DNA from: JABMQB01 sp964575025
GTDB taxonomy: Bacteria; Bacteroidota; Bacteroidia; Bacteroidales; Prolixibacteraceae
Direction of reading: 5' to 3'
DNA length: 64,000 bases
Assembly (NCBI GenBank): GCA_964575025.1
Contig: CAZNPV010000015.1
Coordinates: 1-64,000 of the forward strand
Shown: positions 34,901-43,240 of the stretch, one piece after another
How positions within the stretch are numbered: position 1 is the stretch's first letter
Layout of the letters: each line of letters opens with the position of its first letter
Position numbers and translations under genes: made by a program
The notes under the pieces: model-generated
The model's database searches: none
Told to the model about the DNA's origin: nothing
Seen by the model: the letters and a program-made list of their open reading frames with translations, nothing else

Positions 34901-35749
34901 ATTCCAACACCCATGGGATCTCAAATTCCGATGAATCAGGTGGTAGATATTGAATATGTGCGCGGACCGCAGGCTATTAAAAGTGAAAACACGTTTTTGG
35001 TTGGCTATGTGCTTTTTGACAAACGGGAAGGCTTTGCCGAGGTAGAGGTAGTAAACAATGCACAGGAAATGATTCAACAAAAAATTGATGCCGGGGAATT
35101 AGTTGTGCCGGCTGGGGTGAATTATAAATTTTCAGGCAGTTACGAAAACCAGGTGCGTGCCGAAAAACGGCTACGCATTATTGTGCCGATTGTATTGTTA
35201 ATCATCTTCCTCATTCTGTACTTCCAGTTTAAATCGGTAACTACTTCACTCATGATCTTCACGGGCGTAGCCATGGCTTTTAGTGGTGGTTTTATTATGC
35301 TTTGGCTATACGGGCAGGGTTGGTTTGCCGATTTTTCTGTTTTTGGTATGAATATGCGTGACCTTTTCCAAATGCATCCCGTTAACCTGAGTGTGGCTGT
35401 ATGGGTCGGCTTTATTGCCCTCTTTGGACTTGCCACCGATGATGGTGTGTTGATGGGCACCTATCTTGACCAGAGTTTTAATCGAAACCTGACAAAAACG
35501 AAAAAGGAAATCAGGGTTGCTGTTGTGGAAGCCGGAGAACGAAGAATCAGGCCTGCCGTTATGACAACCACAACCACCATAATTGCCTTGCTGCCGGTAC
35601 TCACTTCAACCGGACGTGGTGCTGACATTATGGTGCCTATGGCCATTCCGGCTTTTGGAGGAATGATAATAGCTGCAGTTACCTATTATATTGTTCCCAC
35701 GCTCTATTGCATGCGTGAAGAGTACAAACTTGAAAAACAAAAATCATGA
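31925..35749 (+). CDS. cusA: CusA/CzcA-type heavy-metal RND efflux pump
   Basis: 1274 residues, longer than CusA of E. coli (about 1050) because of extra membrane and linker sequence in the middle (about 520-700), usual in Bacteroidota. Start (LENKLVTLLILVVLITWGIV) and family motifs are intact: DAIPDIGENQQIVFTPWDGR, SQEP-equivalent LSYPLTTYLLGIPGVKTIRS-like segment, GTMVDLGIILSENIIKH in the proton-relay helix, and the final ATDDGVLMGTYLDQSF. It exports monovalent copper/silver or divalent metals by proton antiport; the neighbours favour copper/silver. Its stop overlaps the TolC-type gene by 4 bp. Confidence 0.95.
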   Translation: MLNKIIQYFLENKLVTLLILVVLITWGIVTAPFGWQIGGLPSDPVPVDAIPDIGENQQIVFTPWDGRSPQDIEDQISYPLTTYLLGIPGVKTIRSSSIFGFSSIYIIFNEEIEFYWSRSRILEKLSSLPSGLLPDGVQPTLGPDATALGQVYWYTLEGRDKDGNPTGGWDLHEIRTVQDFYVKYGLNATEGVSEVASVGGYVQEYQIDVNPDALKAYHIPLHKVMQAVRESNRDAGAKTIEINQAEYLVRGLGYVKKTEDIGKAVVSVQNNVPVRIKDIAVVTLGPASRRGILDKEGAEVVGGVVVARYGANPLQVINNVKEKIKEISPGLPKKIVANGVESQLTIVPFYDRSELIYETLGTLEEALSLQILITILVIIVMIYNLRASVLISSLLPIAVLMVFIAMRYFGVDANIVALSGIAIAIGTMVDLGIILSENIIKHLDEASPGQKLITIIYNGSAEVSSAILTAVSTTIVSFIPVFTMQAAEGKLFGPLAFTKTFALVAALLVSLFILPTLAYWFLGFKIKNPRHNTWVNILLIVAGIIGFFVGVAWAGVLLMLFGSIPFIKPLIRDKKLFERPFFSKALENIELIIVVTGVIWVLAKYWLPLGAGKSVLLNFIFVALLVGFILGAFSLLKYSYKKILRWCLNHKVTFLLIPALLMLLAVNIWLGFTSVFGFLANGADKTGWNIRTTSVWSGLAHTFPGIGKEFMPSLDEGSFLLMPTSMPHSGVEYNRKVVGQLDMLLTNIPEVELAVGKSGRVESALDPAPVSMYENVINYKPEYALDEKGHRKRFKTDKKDRFILKNGDTLANREMLSRGISSTELIADKDGSYFRNWREHIKSSDDIWKEIVAVTRIPGVTSAPKLQPIETRLVMLQTGMRAPMGIKVFGPDLKTIEEFGLRLESILKEVPSVKAEAAFADRIVGKPYIHLNINRDEISRYGLNIEDVQQTIETAVGGIQLSSTVEGRERFPIRVRYPRELRDDPQALGNILIPTPMGSQIPMNQVVDIEYVRGPQAIKSENTFLVGYVLFDKREGFAEVEVVNNAQEMIQQKIDAGELVVPAGVNYKFSGSYENQVRAEKRLRIIVPIVLLIIFLILYFQFKSVTTSLMIFTGVAMAFSGGFIMLWLYGQGWFADFSVFGMNMRDLFQMHPVNLSVAVWVGFIALFGLATDDGVLMGTYLDQSFNRNLTKTKKEIRVAVVEAGERRIRPAVMTTTTTIIALLPVLTSTGRGADIMVPMAIPAFGGMIIAAVTYYIVPTLYCMREEYKLEKQKS

Positions 35750-36978
35750 ACAGATATATAACAACAATGATAATCGTACTAATGTGTAGTCCGTCGGGCT
35801 TTGCTCAATCACTGGACGACTATTTTAAAATTGCTGCTGAAAACAACCCGGGTTTGCAGGCAATCTATAAAGAATACGAGGCAGCCCTGCAAGAAGTGCC
35901 ACAGGTGAATGCTCTACCCGACCCTCTGTTTTCGTTCGGATATTTTATTTCACCTGTGGAAACAAGGGTAGGCCCGCAACAGGCAAAGTTCTCGCTTACT
36001 CAAATGTTCCCCTGGTTTGGTACCTTAAAAACACAGGGAGATGCTGCGGCCTTAATGGCAGAAGCAAATTTTCAAAGTTTTATTGATGCACGGAACAAAC
36101 TATATTTCCGGGTGGCTGCTGCCTATTATCCATTCTATGAATTGAAGGAGTGGATTCACATTGAACAGAAAAATATCACCATTCTTGAATCATACAAAAC
36201 CATTGCAACCCAAAAATTTAAAAACGGAACCGGAACCATGATTGATGTATTGCGTGTGGACATGATGCTTAAAGATGCACAAACCAATCTGAGCATTCTC
36301 ATGGATAAAGAAAAACCATGGGTAATCGCTTTCAACAAGCTGCTAAACAGGTCCGAAAACGAAATGGTTGCAATCGGCGACTCGTTGAAACCGGAAATCC
36401 TGTTGGAAAATTTCAGGAAAGATTCATTGATTGCTGCAAATCCAAAATTAAAAGCATTGGATTTAAAATTTCAGGCAAATAAAACCACAGAAGTTGTTGC
36501 CCGAAAGCAAGGCTTGCCTAAGTTGGGTGTAGGGTTAGATTATGTTATGGTTGGTGAGCGTAGTGATTTATCATTACCAGATAATGGGAAAGATGTACTC
36601 ATGCCCATGGTAAGCGTTAGCATCCCTATTTTCAGGAGCAAATACAAAGCTTCGGTTAAAGAAGCTCAACTCATGCAGGAGAGTTATACGTATCGGAAGG
36701 AAGAAGTAGCCAACACGCTCATTTCAGATTATGAGACAGCCTGGTATGAAATTCAACAGCAGGAGCAACTAATTAAGCTCTACGAACAACAAATACAAAC
36801 ATCGCAACAATCGCTGAACTTGCTTTTCACTTCCTATGGAAATTCGGGCAGGGAATTCGAAGAGGTATTGAGAATGCAACAACAATTGTTGAAATACAGG
36901 AAATTGAAGGCTACGGCTTTAACTCAATACCAGGTTGCCGTAGCAAAAATCAATTATATAACCTCAAAAACGTATTAA
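35746..36978 (+). CDS. TolC-family outer membrane efflux protein
   Basis: 410 residues, signal peptide ending GFAQ. Two helical-hairpin repeats (FKIAAENNPGLQAIYKEYEA..., later LIAANPKLKALDLKFQANK) and the terminal LLKYRKLKATALTQYQVAVA are typical of OEP/TolC proteins, which trimerise to form the outer-membrane exit duct. It is coupled to cusA by ATGA overlap and followed after 1 bp by the adaptor gene, completing the tripartite pump. Confidence 0.93.
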   Translation: MNRYITTMIIVLMCSPSGFAQSLDDYFKIAAENNPGLQAIYKEYEAALQEVPQVNALPDPLFSFGYFISPVETRVGPQQAKFSLTQMFPWFGTLKTQGDAAALMAEANFQSFIDARNKLYFRVAAAYYPFYELKEWIHIEQKNITILESYKTIATQKFKNGTGTMIDVLRVDMMLKDAQTNLSILMDKEKPWVIAFNKLLNRSENEMVAIGDSLKPEILLENFRKDSLIAANPKLKALDLKFQANKTTEVVARKQGLPKLGVGLDYVMVGERSDLSLPDNGKDVLMPMVSVSIPIFRSKYKASVKEAQLMQESYTYRKEEVANTLISDYETAWYEIQQQEQLIKLYEQQIQTSQQSLNLLFTSYGNSGREFEEVLRMQQQLLKYRKLKATALTQYQVAVAKINYITSKTY

Positions 36979-36979
36979 A

Positions 36980-39048
36980 ATGAAAAAGATAGATAAAAAA
37001 ACAATAATAATAGCCGCAGCAACTCTTGTTGTTGGTTTGCTGGCAGGATGGTTAATTTTTGGAGGATCCGGTTCCGTAGAGACGCACGGCCGTGCGTCTC
37101 TACGAGAACCGGGCCGTGCGTCTCAACGAGAACCGGGCCGTGNNNNNNNNNNNNNNNNNNNNNNNNNNNNNNNNNNNNNNNNNNNNNNNNNNNNNNNNNN
37201 NNNNNNNNNNNNNNNNNNNNNNNNNNNNNNNNNNNNNNNNNNGGCCGTGCGTCTCTACGAGAACCGGGCCGTGCGTCTCAACGAGAACCGGGCCGTGCGT
37301 CTCAACGAGATCAAACTGAAATAAACGGTGAAACTGTCTGGACTTGCTCCATGCACCCGCAAATTCGTCAAAACAAGCCGGGCAACTGCCCCATTTGCGG
37401 AATGGACTTAATCCCCCTGGAAGATGAGCCAAATAGTGAAGTGGACCCGATGGCCGTTTCAATGTCCCCAACTGCCATGCAATTAGCCAGTGTAAGCACT
37501 GCCTTTGTTGGGAAAATGAATCCCGTAAAACAAGTACGGCTGAATGGAAAAATACAAACCGATGAACGTTTGGTTTATTCGCAATCGTCGCATATTCCCG
37601 GAAGGATAGAAAAATTATTGGTGAATTTTACAGGTGAATTTGTAAACAGGGGACAAACCATTGCCTATGTATATTCCCCCGATTTGGTGACGGCCCAGGA
37701 AGAGTTATTGGAGGCACAAAAAATCTCAGAAACACAGCCACAATTATTTGCTGCTGCCAGAGAAAAATTGAAAAACTGGAAACTTTCCGATGATCAGGTT
37801 GAAGGAATACTGAATTCAGGAAAAATACAGGAAGAATTTCCCGTACATGCTGATGTTTCAGGTTATGTGACAATAAAAATGATAAACCTGGGCGATTATA
37901 TTCGAGGAGGAGAAACTATTTATGAAATAGCCGACCTTTCTAAAGTCTGGGTTTTGTTTGATGTGTACGAATCGGATATGGCATGGGTAAAAAAAGGCGA
38001 TAAAGTTGAATTTTCAATTTCTTCCCTGCCGGGAGAAAAATTTGAGGGTATAATTTCCTACCTCGATCCGGTGATCGACCCAAAAACAAGAGTGGCAAAA
38101 GCAAGGGTTGAATACAGCAATGCCAACGGGAAACTAAAGCCTGAAATGTTTGCTTCAGGCGTGGTTGAAGCCGGATTGACCGGGAAGTCAAATTCATTTG
38201 TGGTGCCAAAAACAGCCGTTATGTGGACCGGAAAACGCTCGGTTGTTTACGTTAAAATAAATTCAGACCAAGGAGTGAATTTTATCATGCGTGAAGTGAC
38301 TTTGGGACCTGCTTTAGGAGATAGTTATATAATTGAAGATGGTTTAACGGAAGGTGAAGAAATTGCTGTAAACGGCACATTCAGTATAGATGCTGCGGCA
38401 CAATTAGCAGGAAAACCCAGTATGATGAGTCCCTCCTCCGCTAAAACTTCGGAGGGTAAACCCGAGGGAGGACAGGTTATGACCGGCCACAATCATGCCA
38501 GCCTGCCGGACGGGCAGGGTGACATGGATAGGGGGGAAAGTGCATTACGCAAAGAGCCTGGGGAAAAACCAAAAACAGAAGTGTCAAAATCCTTATCTGT
38601 TGACAAACAGGCTAAAGAGGCTTTACAACCTTTATATGCAGCATACCTGCAATGGAAAGATGCTTTGACCAACGATCATTTTAAAGAAGCTCAGAAAATG
38701 GCTGCCAGCATGAAGTCTGCATTGGATAAAATCGACATGGGCCTGTTTAAAGGCGATGCCCATAATGCCTGGATGGATTATCAGGGTAAGCTAAACAACA
38801 GTTTAGAACACGTTCAACATTTTTCCGATATTGAGCAACTGCGAAAGGCCTTTCAAACTGTTTCTGCTCATATGATCGAAATGACAAACACATTCAATCC
38901 GCTTGACGAAACCATTTACGTGCAGCACTGCCCCATGGCAGATAACAACAAAGGGGCTGACTGGTTAAGCACGGAAAAGGAAATTAAAAACCCATACTTC
39001 GGAAGCTCGATGCTGACTTGTGGAGAGGTAACCAAAGAAATCAAATAA
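36980..39048 (+). CDS. cusB: RND efflux adaptor with heavy-metal-binding and DUF3347 domains, carrying an in-frame tandem repeat across a scaffold gap
   Basis: Periplasmic adaptor linking pump and outer-membrane duct. It has an N-terminal membrane anchor (IIIAAATLVVGLLAGWLIFG), an 8-residue repeat GRAS(L/Q)REP, a metal-binding CSMHP...CPICGMDL module, a HlyD-type barrel/hairpin region, a low-complexity His/Gly linker, and a DUF3347 domain with CPMADNNKGADWLS and YFGSSMLTCG. 100 N interrupt it at 37143-37242. The N-terminal and main parts appear in different frames, but on each side of the gap the repeat is read in the same phase (GRASLREPG), so the gene is probably intact and the mismatch reflects the arbitrary gap length. 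Confidence 0.9.
37076..37315. repeat. 24-bp coding tandem repeat with palindromic start and assembly gap
   Basis: Units beginning GGCCGTGCGTCTC and containing ACGAGAACCGG repeat every 24 bp on both sides of the 100-N gap (37143-37242). The first unit is preceded by an inverted copy, making 37075-37104 a perfect 30-bp palindrome centred on GGCC. Period divisible by 3 keeps the adaptor frame. True copy number unknown. Confidence 0.9.
38435..38518. repeat. Two small palindromes in the adaptor linker
   Basis: CCTCCG/CGGAGG (38435-38440 and 38450-38455) and CCTGCC/GGCAGG (38502-38507 and 38513-38518) form short hairpins within coding DNA of the low-complexity linker before DUF3347. Both look like dispersed intergenic palindromes that have been tolerated inside a gene. 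Confidence 0.6.
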
Positions 39049-39049
39049 A

Positions 39050-39193
39050 ATGAAGGACATGGAAATAGCAGCCGTTGACCCGGCAGCCTCGCTGATGGCC
39101 GTTAACAATAAAGAACTTACAGGTATTGCCGGTGTGACCTTAAGGCAAACCTTGAACGTTTTGTTTCATCGTTATAAAAAAGAAAGGAGTTAA
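39050..39193 (+). CDS. Short unrecognised protein between adaptor and SHOCT gene
   Basis: 47 residues (MKDMEIAAVDPAASLMAVNN..., ending FHRYKKERS). The ATG is one base after the adaptor stop, and the end carries the AAAGGAG ribosome-binding site of the SHOCT gene, so it may be a coupled small gene or simply spacer. No known domain. Confidence 0.35.
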   Translation: MKDMEIAAVDPAASLMAVNNKELTGIAGVTLRQTLNVLFHRYKKERS

Positions 39194-39195
39194 AA

Positions 39196-39423
39196 ATGCA
39201 TGGATTTGGAGGAATGGATTTTGGTATGGGATGGTGGTGGATAATAGGTTTTATTTTTGTCGCCGCTATAATTTGGGCAATTGTCCGCTCACCCGGCCAA
39301 AGCAATAATTTGAATAACACAGCCAATCAAAAATCGGCACAGGATATCCTCAATGAACGATACGCCCGGGGCGAAATTGACAAAGAGGAATACGAAATAA
39401 AAAAAAGGGATCTCGGGGTTTAA
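39196..39423 (+). CDS. SHOCT domain membrane protein
   Basis: 75 residues: Gly/Met/Trp-rich start, one membrane helix (WWWIIGFIFVAAIIWAIV, about 13-30), linker, and a SHOCT motif AQDILNERYARGEIDKEEYE then IKKRDL. Small proteins of this form accompany copper efflux genes in Bacteroidota; role unknown. A good ribosome-binding site AAAGGAG precedes it by 6 bp. Confidence 0.9.
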   Translation: MHGFGGMDFGMGWWWIIGFIFVAAIIWAIVRSPGQSNNLNNTANQKSAQDILNERYARGEIDKEEYEIKKRDLGV

Positions 39424-39438
39424 AATAAATTTGGCAAA

Positions 39439-41892
39439 ATGGAAAACCAAGAGCATAACAAATTTTATTGCCCCATGAAATGTGAGGGTAATAAAGTATA
39501 TGACCAGCCGGGCAACTGCCCGGTCTGCAATATGCACCTCGTTCCGGTGGGTAGTGATGGCCATACCCATGAACCAGACCATCATGGGGAACCTGAACAG
39601 GAGCACAGCCATGAACAACACCAAAATGACCCTGGCCATAAAACCCATGTGGAAAGTAGCGGAAAGTATTACTGCCCCATGCGGTGTGAAGGGGATAAAA
39701 CATACCATGAACCCGGCGATTGTCCGGTTTGTGGTATGCATTTGAAAAAAGAAGAGGCTAAACCGGTGCCGGGTAGCAAAAGTACTATCTACACCTGCCC
39801 CATGCACCCGGAAGTAAAGCAGGATCACCCGGGTAGTTGTCCGAAATGCGGAATGGATTTGGTGCCTGAAAAAGCAGAAGAAACCAGCGAGGAAGAAAAA
39901 GCCTACAAGAAAATGGCCAGGAAATTCTGGTTGGCGCTTGGGCTCAGTATTCCGGTTTTCTTTATTGCCATGTCAGATTTTTTTCCTTTTCTTAAGTTAG
40001 ACGAAATAGCTTCCCGAAAAGTATGGGGATGGATTGAATTTGCCTTGGCTACGCCGGTAGTTTTCTATTCCAGCAGGGACTTTTTTAAGCGTGGATGGAG
40101 TTCCATTCGGCGCTGGTCCCCCAACATGTGGACATTAATATCCATTGGTGTTGGGGCTTCCTATCTTTTCAGTGTGTTTGCCTTAATCATTCCCGGAGCT
40201 TTTCCTGAGCAGTTTAAGGATGCATCAGGAAACGTCCACCTTTATTTTGAAGCAGCTGCAGTCATTCTAACGCTGGTATTGTTGGGCCAGGTACTCGAAC
40301 TCAGGGCACACAGCAAAACGAATTCTTCCATAAAAGCCCTCCTGAATTTGGTGCCGCCGGTGGCAAGGGTTATCCGCAACGGGGAAGAAACAGAAATACC
40401 TCTTGAAGAAGTACAGGAAGGCAATATATTAAGGGTACGCCCCGGAGAAAAAATAGCGGTAGATGGTATGGTCACAAGCGGAAATGCTGTCGTTGACGAG
40501 AGCATGATTACCGGGGAACCCATACCAGTGGATAAATCCAAAAATGATAAGGTTACCGGAGGAACCATAAACGGAACCACCTCCTTTGAAATGAAGGCTG
40601 AAAAAGTGGGTGCCGACACGCTGTTGGCACAAATTATTGAAATGGTCAACCAGGCCAGCCGGTCGCGTGCGCCCATTCAAAAACTGGCCGATGTGGTAGC
40701 CAAATATTTTGTACAAATTGTGGTAAGCGTTGCCATCATCACTTTTGCCGTTTGGGCTGTTTTGGGGCCTGAGCCTGCTTACGTGTATGCATTTGTCAAT
40801 GCAATCGCTGTACTTATCATAGCATGCCCCTGTGCATTGGGGTTGGCAACACCTATGTCCATTATGGTTGGCTCGGGAAGGATGGCACAGGCCGGAGTGC
40901 TGGTAAAAGATGCCCGTGCCATCGAAGAAATGAACAAAATAGATACACTAATTATCGACAAAACCGGAACCATTACCGAAGGAAAACCTGCGTTGAAATC
41001 GCACAAATCATTTGGAAAGTTGACTGATGACGAAATACTCCACCTTGCTGCGTCGGTTGACGCACACAGCGAACACCCGGTGGCTGAAGCCATTGTAGCC
41101 GGCGCAAAAGAAAAGGGAATTGAAATTTCCAACGTTGAAAATTTTGAGTCGGTGACAGGAAAAGGGGTAAAAAGTATTTACGGGGGAAAACAAATTGGAC
41201 TGGGAAACAGCCGGTTGGTTGATGATTTTGGAGCAAGCCTTTCAAATGAACATCAGGAAATGGTGAAAGAATGGCAATTGACCGGTCAAACGGTGATGTA
41301 TCTTTTAATTGATAACAAGGCAGAGGGAATCGTAAGCGTGGCTGATACCATTAAAGCATCTTCTGCCAAAGCAATCCGGGAATTACAAAGCATGGGTGTA
41401 AAAGTACACATGCTTACCGGCGATAATAAATATACAGCCAAATCAGTAGCCGAAGAATTAAAATTAGATGGCTATCAGGCAGACTGCCTTCCCGATGCTA
41501 AGTTTAAGAAAGTGAAAGAATTGCAGGCAAAAGGGCAAAAAGTTGCCATGGCGGGCGATGGGATCAATGATGCCCCGGCACTGGAACAAGCTGATGTGGG
41601 CATTGCCATAGGAACCGGTACCGATATAGCCATGCAAAGTGCTGAAGTTACCCTTGTGAAAGGAGACCTGGACGGTATTGTCCGGGCCCGGGAACTGAGC
41701 CATAAGGTCATGCGCAATATTAAGCAAAATCTGTTCTTTGCTTTTGGTTACAATGCGCTGGGCGTTCCGGTTGCTGCCGGAATCCTTTTTCCGTTCTTCG
41801 GAATTTTACTCAGCCCGATTATCGCTGCCGCCGCTATGAGCTTTAGCTCGGTTTCGGTTATTTCAAATGCATTACGATTAAGAAAAGCTTAG
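39439..41892 (+). CDS. P1B-type copper/silver-translocating ATPase with three N-terminal metal-binding modules
   Basis: 817 residues. N-terminus has three heavy-metal-binding modules: CPMKCEG...CPVCNMHL (11-34), CPMRCEG...CPVCGMHL (79-102), CPMHPEV...CPKCGMDL (120-141), with a His-rich linker (42-70). The pump core has TGE at 358-360, the membrane CPC at 463-465 (IACPCALGLATP), phosphorylated Asp in DKTGT at 507-511, the SEHPVAEA His-Pro motif and GDGINDAPAL. CPC indicates monovalent Cu/Ag. It pumps metal from cytoplasm to periplasm, where the RND system can expel it. Confidence 0.96.
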   Translation: MENQEHNKFYCPMKCEGNKVYDQPGNCPVCNMHLVPVGSDGHTHEPDHHGEPEQEHSHEQHQNDPGHKTHVESSGKYYCPMRCEGDKTYHEPGDCPVCGMHLKKEEAKPVPGSKSTIYTCPMHPEVKQDHPGSCPKCGMDLVPEKAEETSEEEKAYKKMARKFWLALGLSIPVFFIAMSDFFPFLKLDEIASRKVWGWIEFALATPVVFYSSRDFFKRGWSSIRRWSPNMWTLISIGVGASYLFSVFALIIPGAFPEQFKDASGNVHLYFEAAAVILTLVLLGQVLELRAHSKTNSSIKALLNLVPPVARVIRNGEETEIPLEEVQEGNILRVRPGEKIAVDGMVTSGNAVVDESMITGEPIPVDKSKNDKVTGGTINGTTSFEMKAEKVGADTLLAQIIEMVNQASRSRAPIQKLADVVAKYFVQIVVSVAIITFAVWAVLGPEPAYVYAFVNAIAVLIIACPCALGLATPMSIMVGSGRMAQAGVLVKDARAIEEMNKIDTLIIDKTGTITEGKPALKSHKSFGKLTDDEILHLAASVDAHSEHPVAEAIVAGAKEKGIEISNVENFESVTGKGVKSIYGGKQIGLGNSRLVDDFGASLSNEHQEMVKEWQLTGQTVMYLLIDNKAEGIVSVADTIKASSAKAIRELQSMGVKVHMLTGDNKYTAKSVAEELKLDGYQADCLPDAKFKKVKELQAKGQKVAMAGDGINDAPALEQADVGIAIGTGTDIAMQSAEVTLVKGDLDGIVRARELSHKVMRNIKQNLFFAFGYNALGVPVAAGILFPFFGILLSPIIAAAAMSFSSVSVISNALRLRKA

Positions 41893-42074
41893 ATAAGTAT
41901 CATAATTATTGATTTTGAAAACTTTATTGAAATTCTCTGGTATTGCATACGCACAAGTTTGGTACAATCCGGAAAAGAAAATCACCTTGATTGTCAGTTA
42001 ATAGCTGGAAACATGGATTCCTTTAAATGTACTACCGTTTTAAAATCAATCGATTTAAAATTTAAACCAGGAGA

Positions 42075-42152
42075 ATGAATGGAGTAATTGAAATGGAAAG
42101 CCAGGTTGGTGTTGGAACCAAAGTTATTGTTGAATTCCCATTTGTGGAGTAA
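42075..42152 (+). pseudogene. Histidine kinase C-terminal remnant
   Basis: Twenty-five codons, NGVIEMESQVGVGTKVIVEF then PFVE-stop, match the last strand pair (G2 box and end) of a HATPase_c domain. Nothing of the kinase is found before it in 41893-42074. Probably the relic of a sensor kinase gene once next to the efflux island. Confidence 0.6.
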
Positions 42153-42176
42153 ATTCAAGGGAAACGGTACAGAAGT

Positions 42177-43037
42177 TTATTCATCTGATTGTTCTGCCGA
42201 ATATTGAGAAAAGCGCGATAAAACTTTAGGTGCATACGTTTTAGAGACCGGAATATCGGCAACCTGTTCATGATTAAGACTCAGGAATATGCCTGTTTGC
42301 TCCCTGCGGAGCATTTTTACCTGGTCGAAGTTGACAATGGCCGAGCGGTTGCATCGGACGAGGGAGCTTTTAGTAAAATTGGTTTCGATGTTTTTCAGTG
42401 TATTTCTGATCATGAATGATGCAATTTTACCTTTGTTCAGGTAGTGAATATTCACGTAATTGTCTGCCGCTTCAATCCAATAAACCTGATCGCTTCTCAC
42501 AGAGAACCTGAGTTCATTCTTTTCATCCCTAAAATTCAACATAGGGATTGCCTGTGACTCCGTTTTGTTGTCACTACAGGTCAGATTGGCCAGTTTGATG
42601 CTTTTGTCTCTTAATGCAAAATAAAGCCACAAAATAGAATAAGGGAGCAGCAGAACCAGGGCAGTATTGATGACAGACTGTTGAAGCATATCCCTGAACG
42701 AACGGGTGTCATCCAGCACTAAGCTTTGGAAGAGGGTATAAAACATTGCCATGGCACCAATTTCTCCGGCAATCCACAGCACATATTGCCAGAAAAGAAT
42801 TCCCTTTCGGCGGGCATAAAAGTACATCATGATCCTGCTTAAAACCACTACAAGTACCCCGATAAGGATCACCAGACTGGAAAAGAGCAGAAACATCGAT
42901 TCAGATATCGGAAACCAGTTTCTGCAATCAAAAGGCTGATAAATGTTGATAAATACCAAAGCAAAAAGAGCCGTGAAAAGGATCAGCCGGGTGATGTTTC
43001 TTTTTTCATACAGATATTCCGGAATTTTTTGGTTCAT
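42177..43037 (-). CDS. LytTR DNA-binding regulator with N-terminal membrane domain
   Basis: 286 residues: four membrane helices (about 17-35, 44-70, 84-104, 120-143) followed by a LytTR domain (NELRFSVRSDQVYWIEAADN to about residue 280, with SSLVRCNRSAIVNFDQVKML). Membrane-anchored LytTR proteins without a receiver domain are common in Bacteroidota. It lies at the end of the metal island facing it, but direct control of efflux genes is only inferred. Alternative: regulator of the divergent DUF6051 gene. Confidence 0.9.
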   Translation of the reverse strand: MNQKIPEYLYEKRNITRLILFTALFALVFINIYQPFDCRNWFPISESMFLLFSSLVILIGVLVVVLSRIMMYFYARRKGILFWQYVLWIAGEIGAMAMFYTLFQSLVLDDTRSFRDMLQQSVINTALVLLLPYSILWLYFALRDKSIKLANLTCSDNKTESQAIPMLNFRDEKNELRFSVRSDQVYWIEAADNYVNIHYLNKGKIASFMIRNTLKNIETNFTKSSLVRCNRSAIVNFDQVKMLRREQTGIFLSLNHEQVADIPVSKTYAPKVLSRFSQYSAEQSDE

Positions 43038-43240
43038 ATTTTTTCATCCATTTAGTATCTCGGAACGATGCTTTTGATTCATACAAAGGTAACGGTTTCC
43101 TTATTTTATTTTGCAATCATTTTTTTCTTTGGGGTAATTTCATCCCAAATAAAGAATTTTCGTCCCTTGCAGAACACTTTTCTCCCCTGTAAGACGGACT
43201 AATCCCAATTATTTGCATCGCCCTGTTTCATGAATTTTCT

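Noticed and set aside
37048..39048. Separate adaptor gene starting at 37048 in a different frame from 36980
   Set aside because: The upstream part in that frame encodes repeat-derived Cys/Thr/Arg sequence without an anchor; phase of the repeat on both sides of the N gap indicates one gene.
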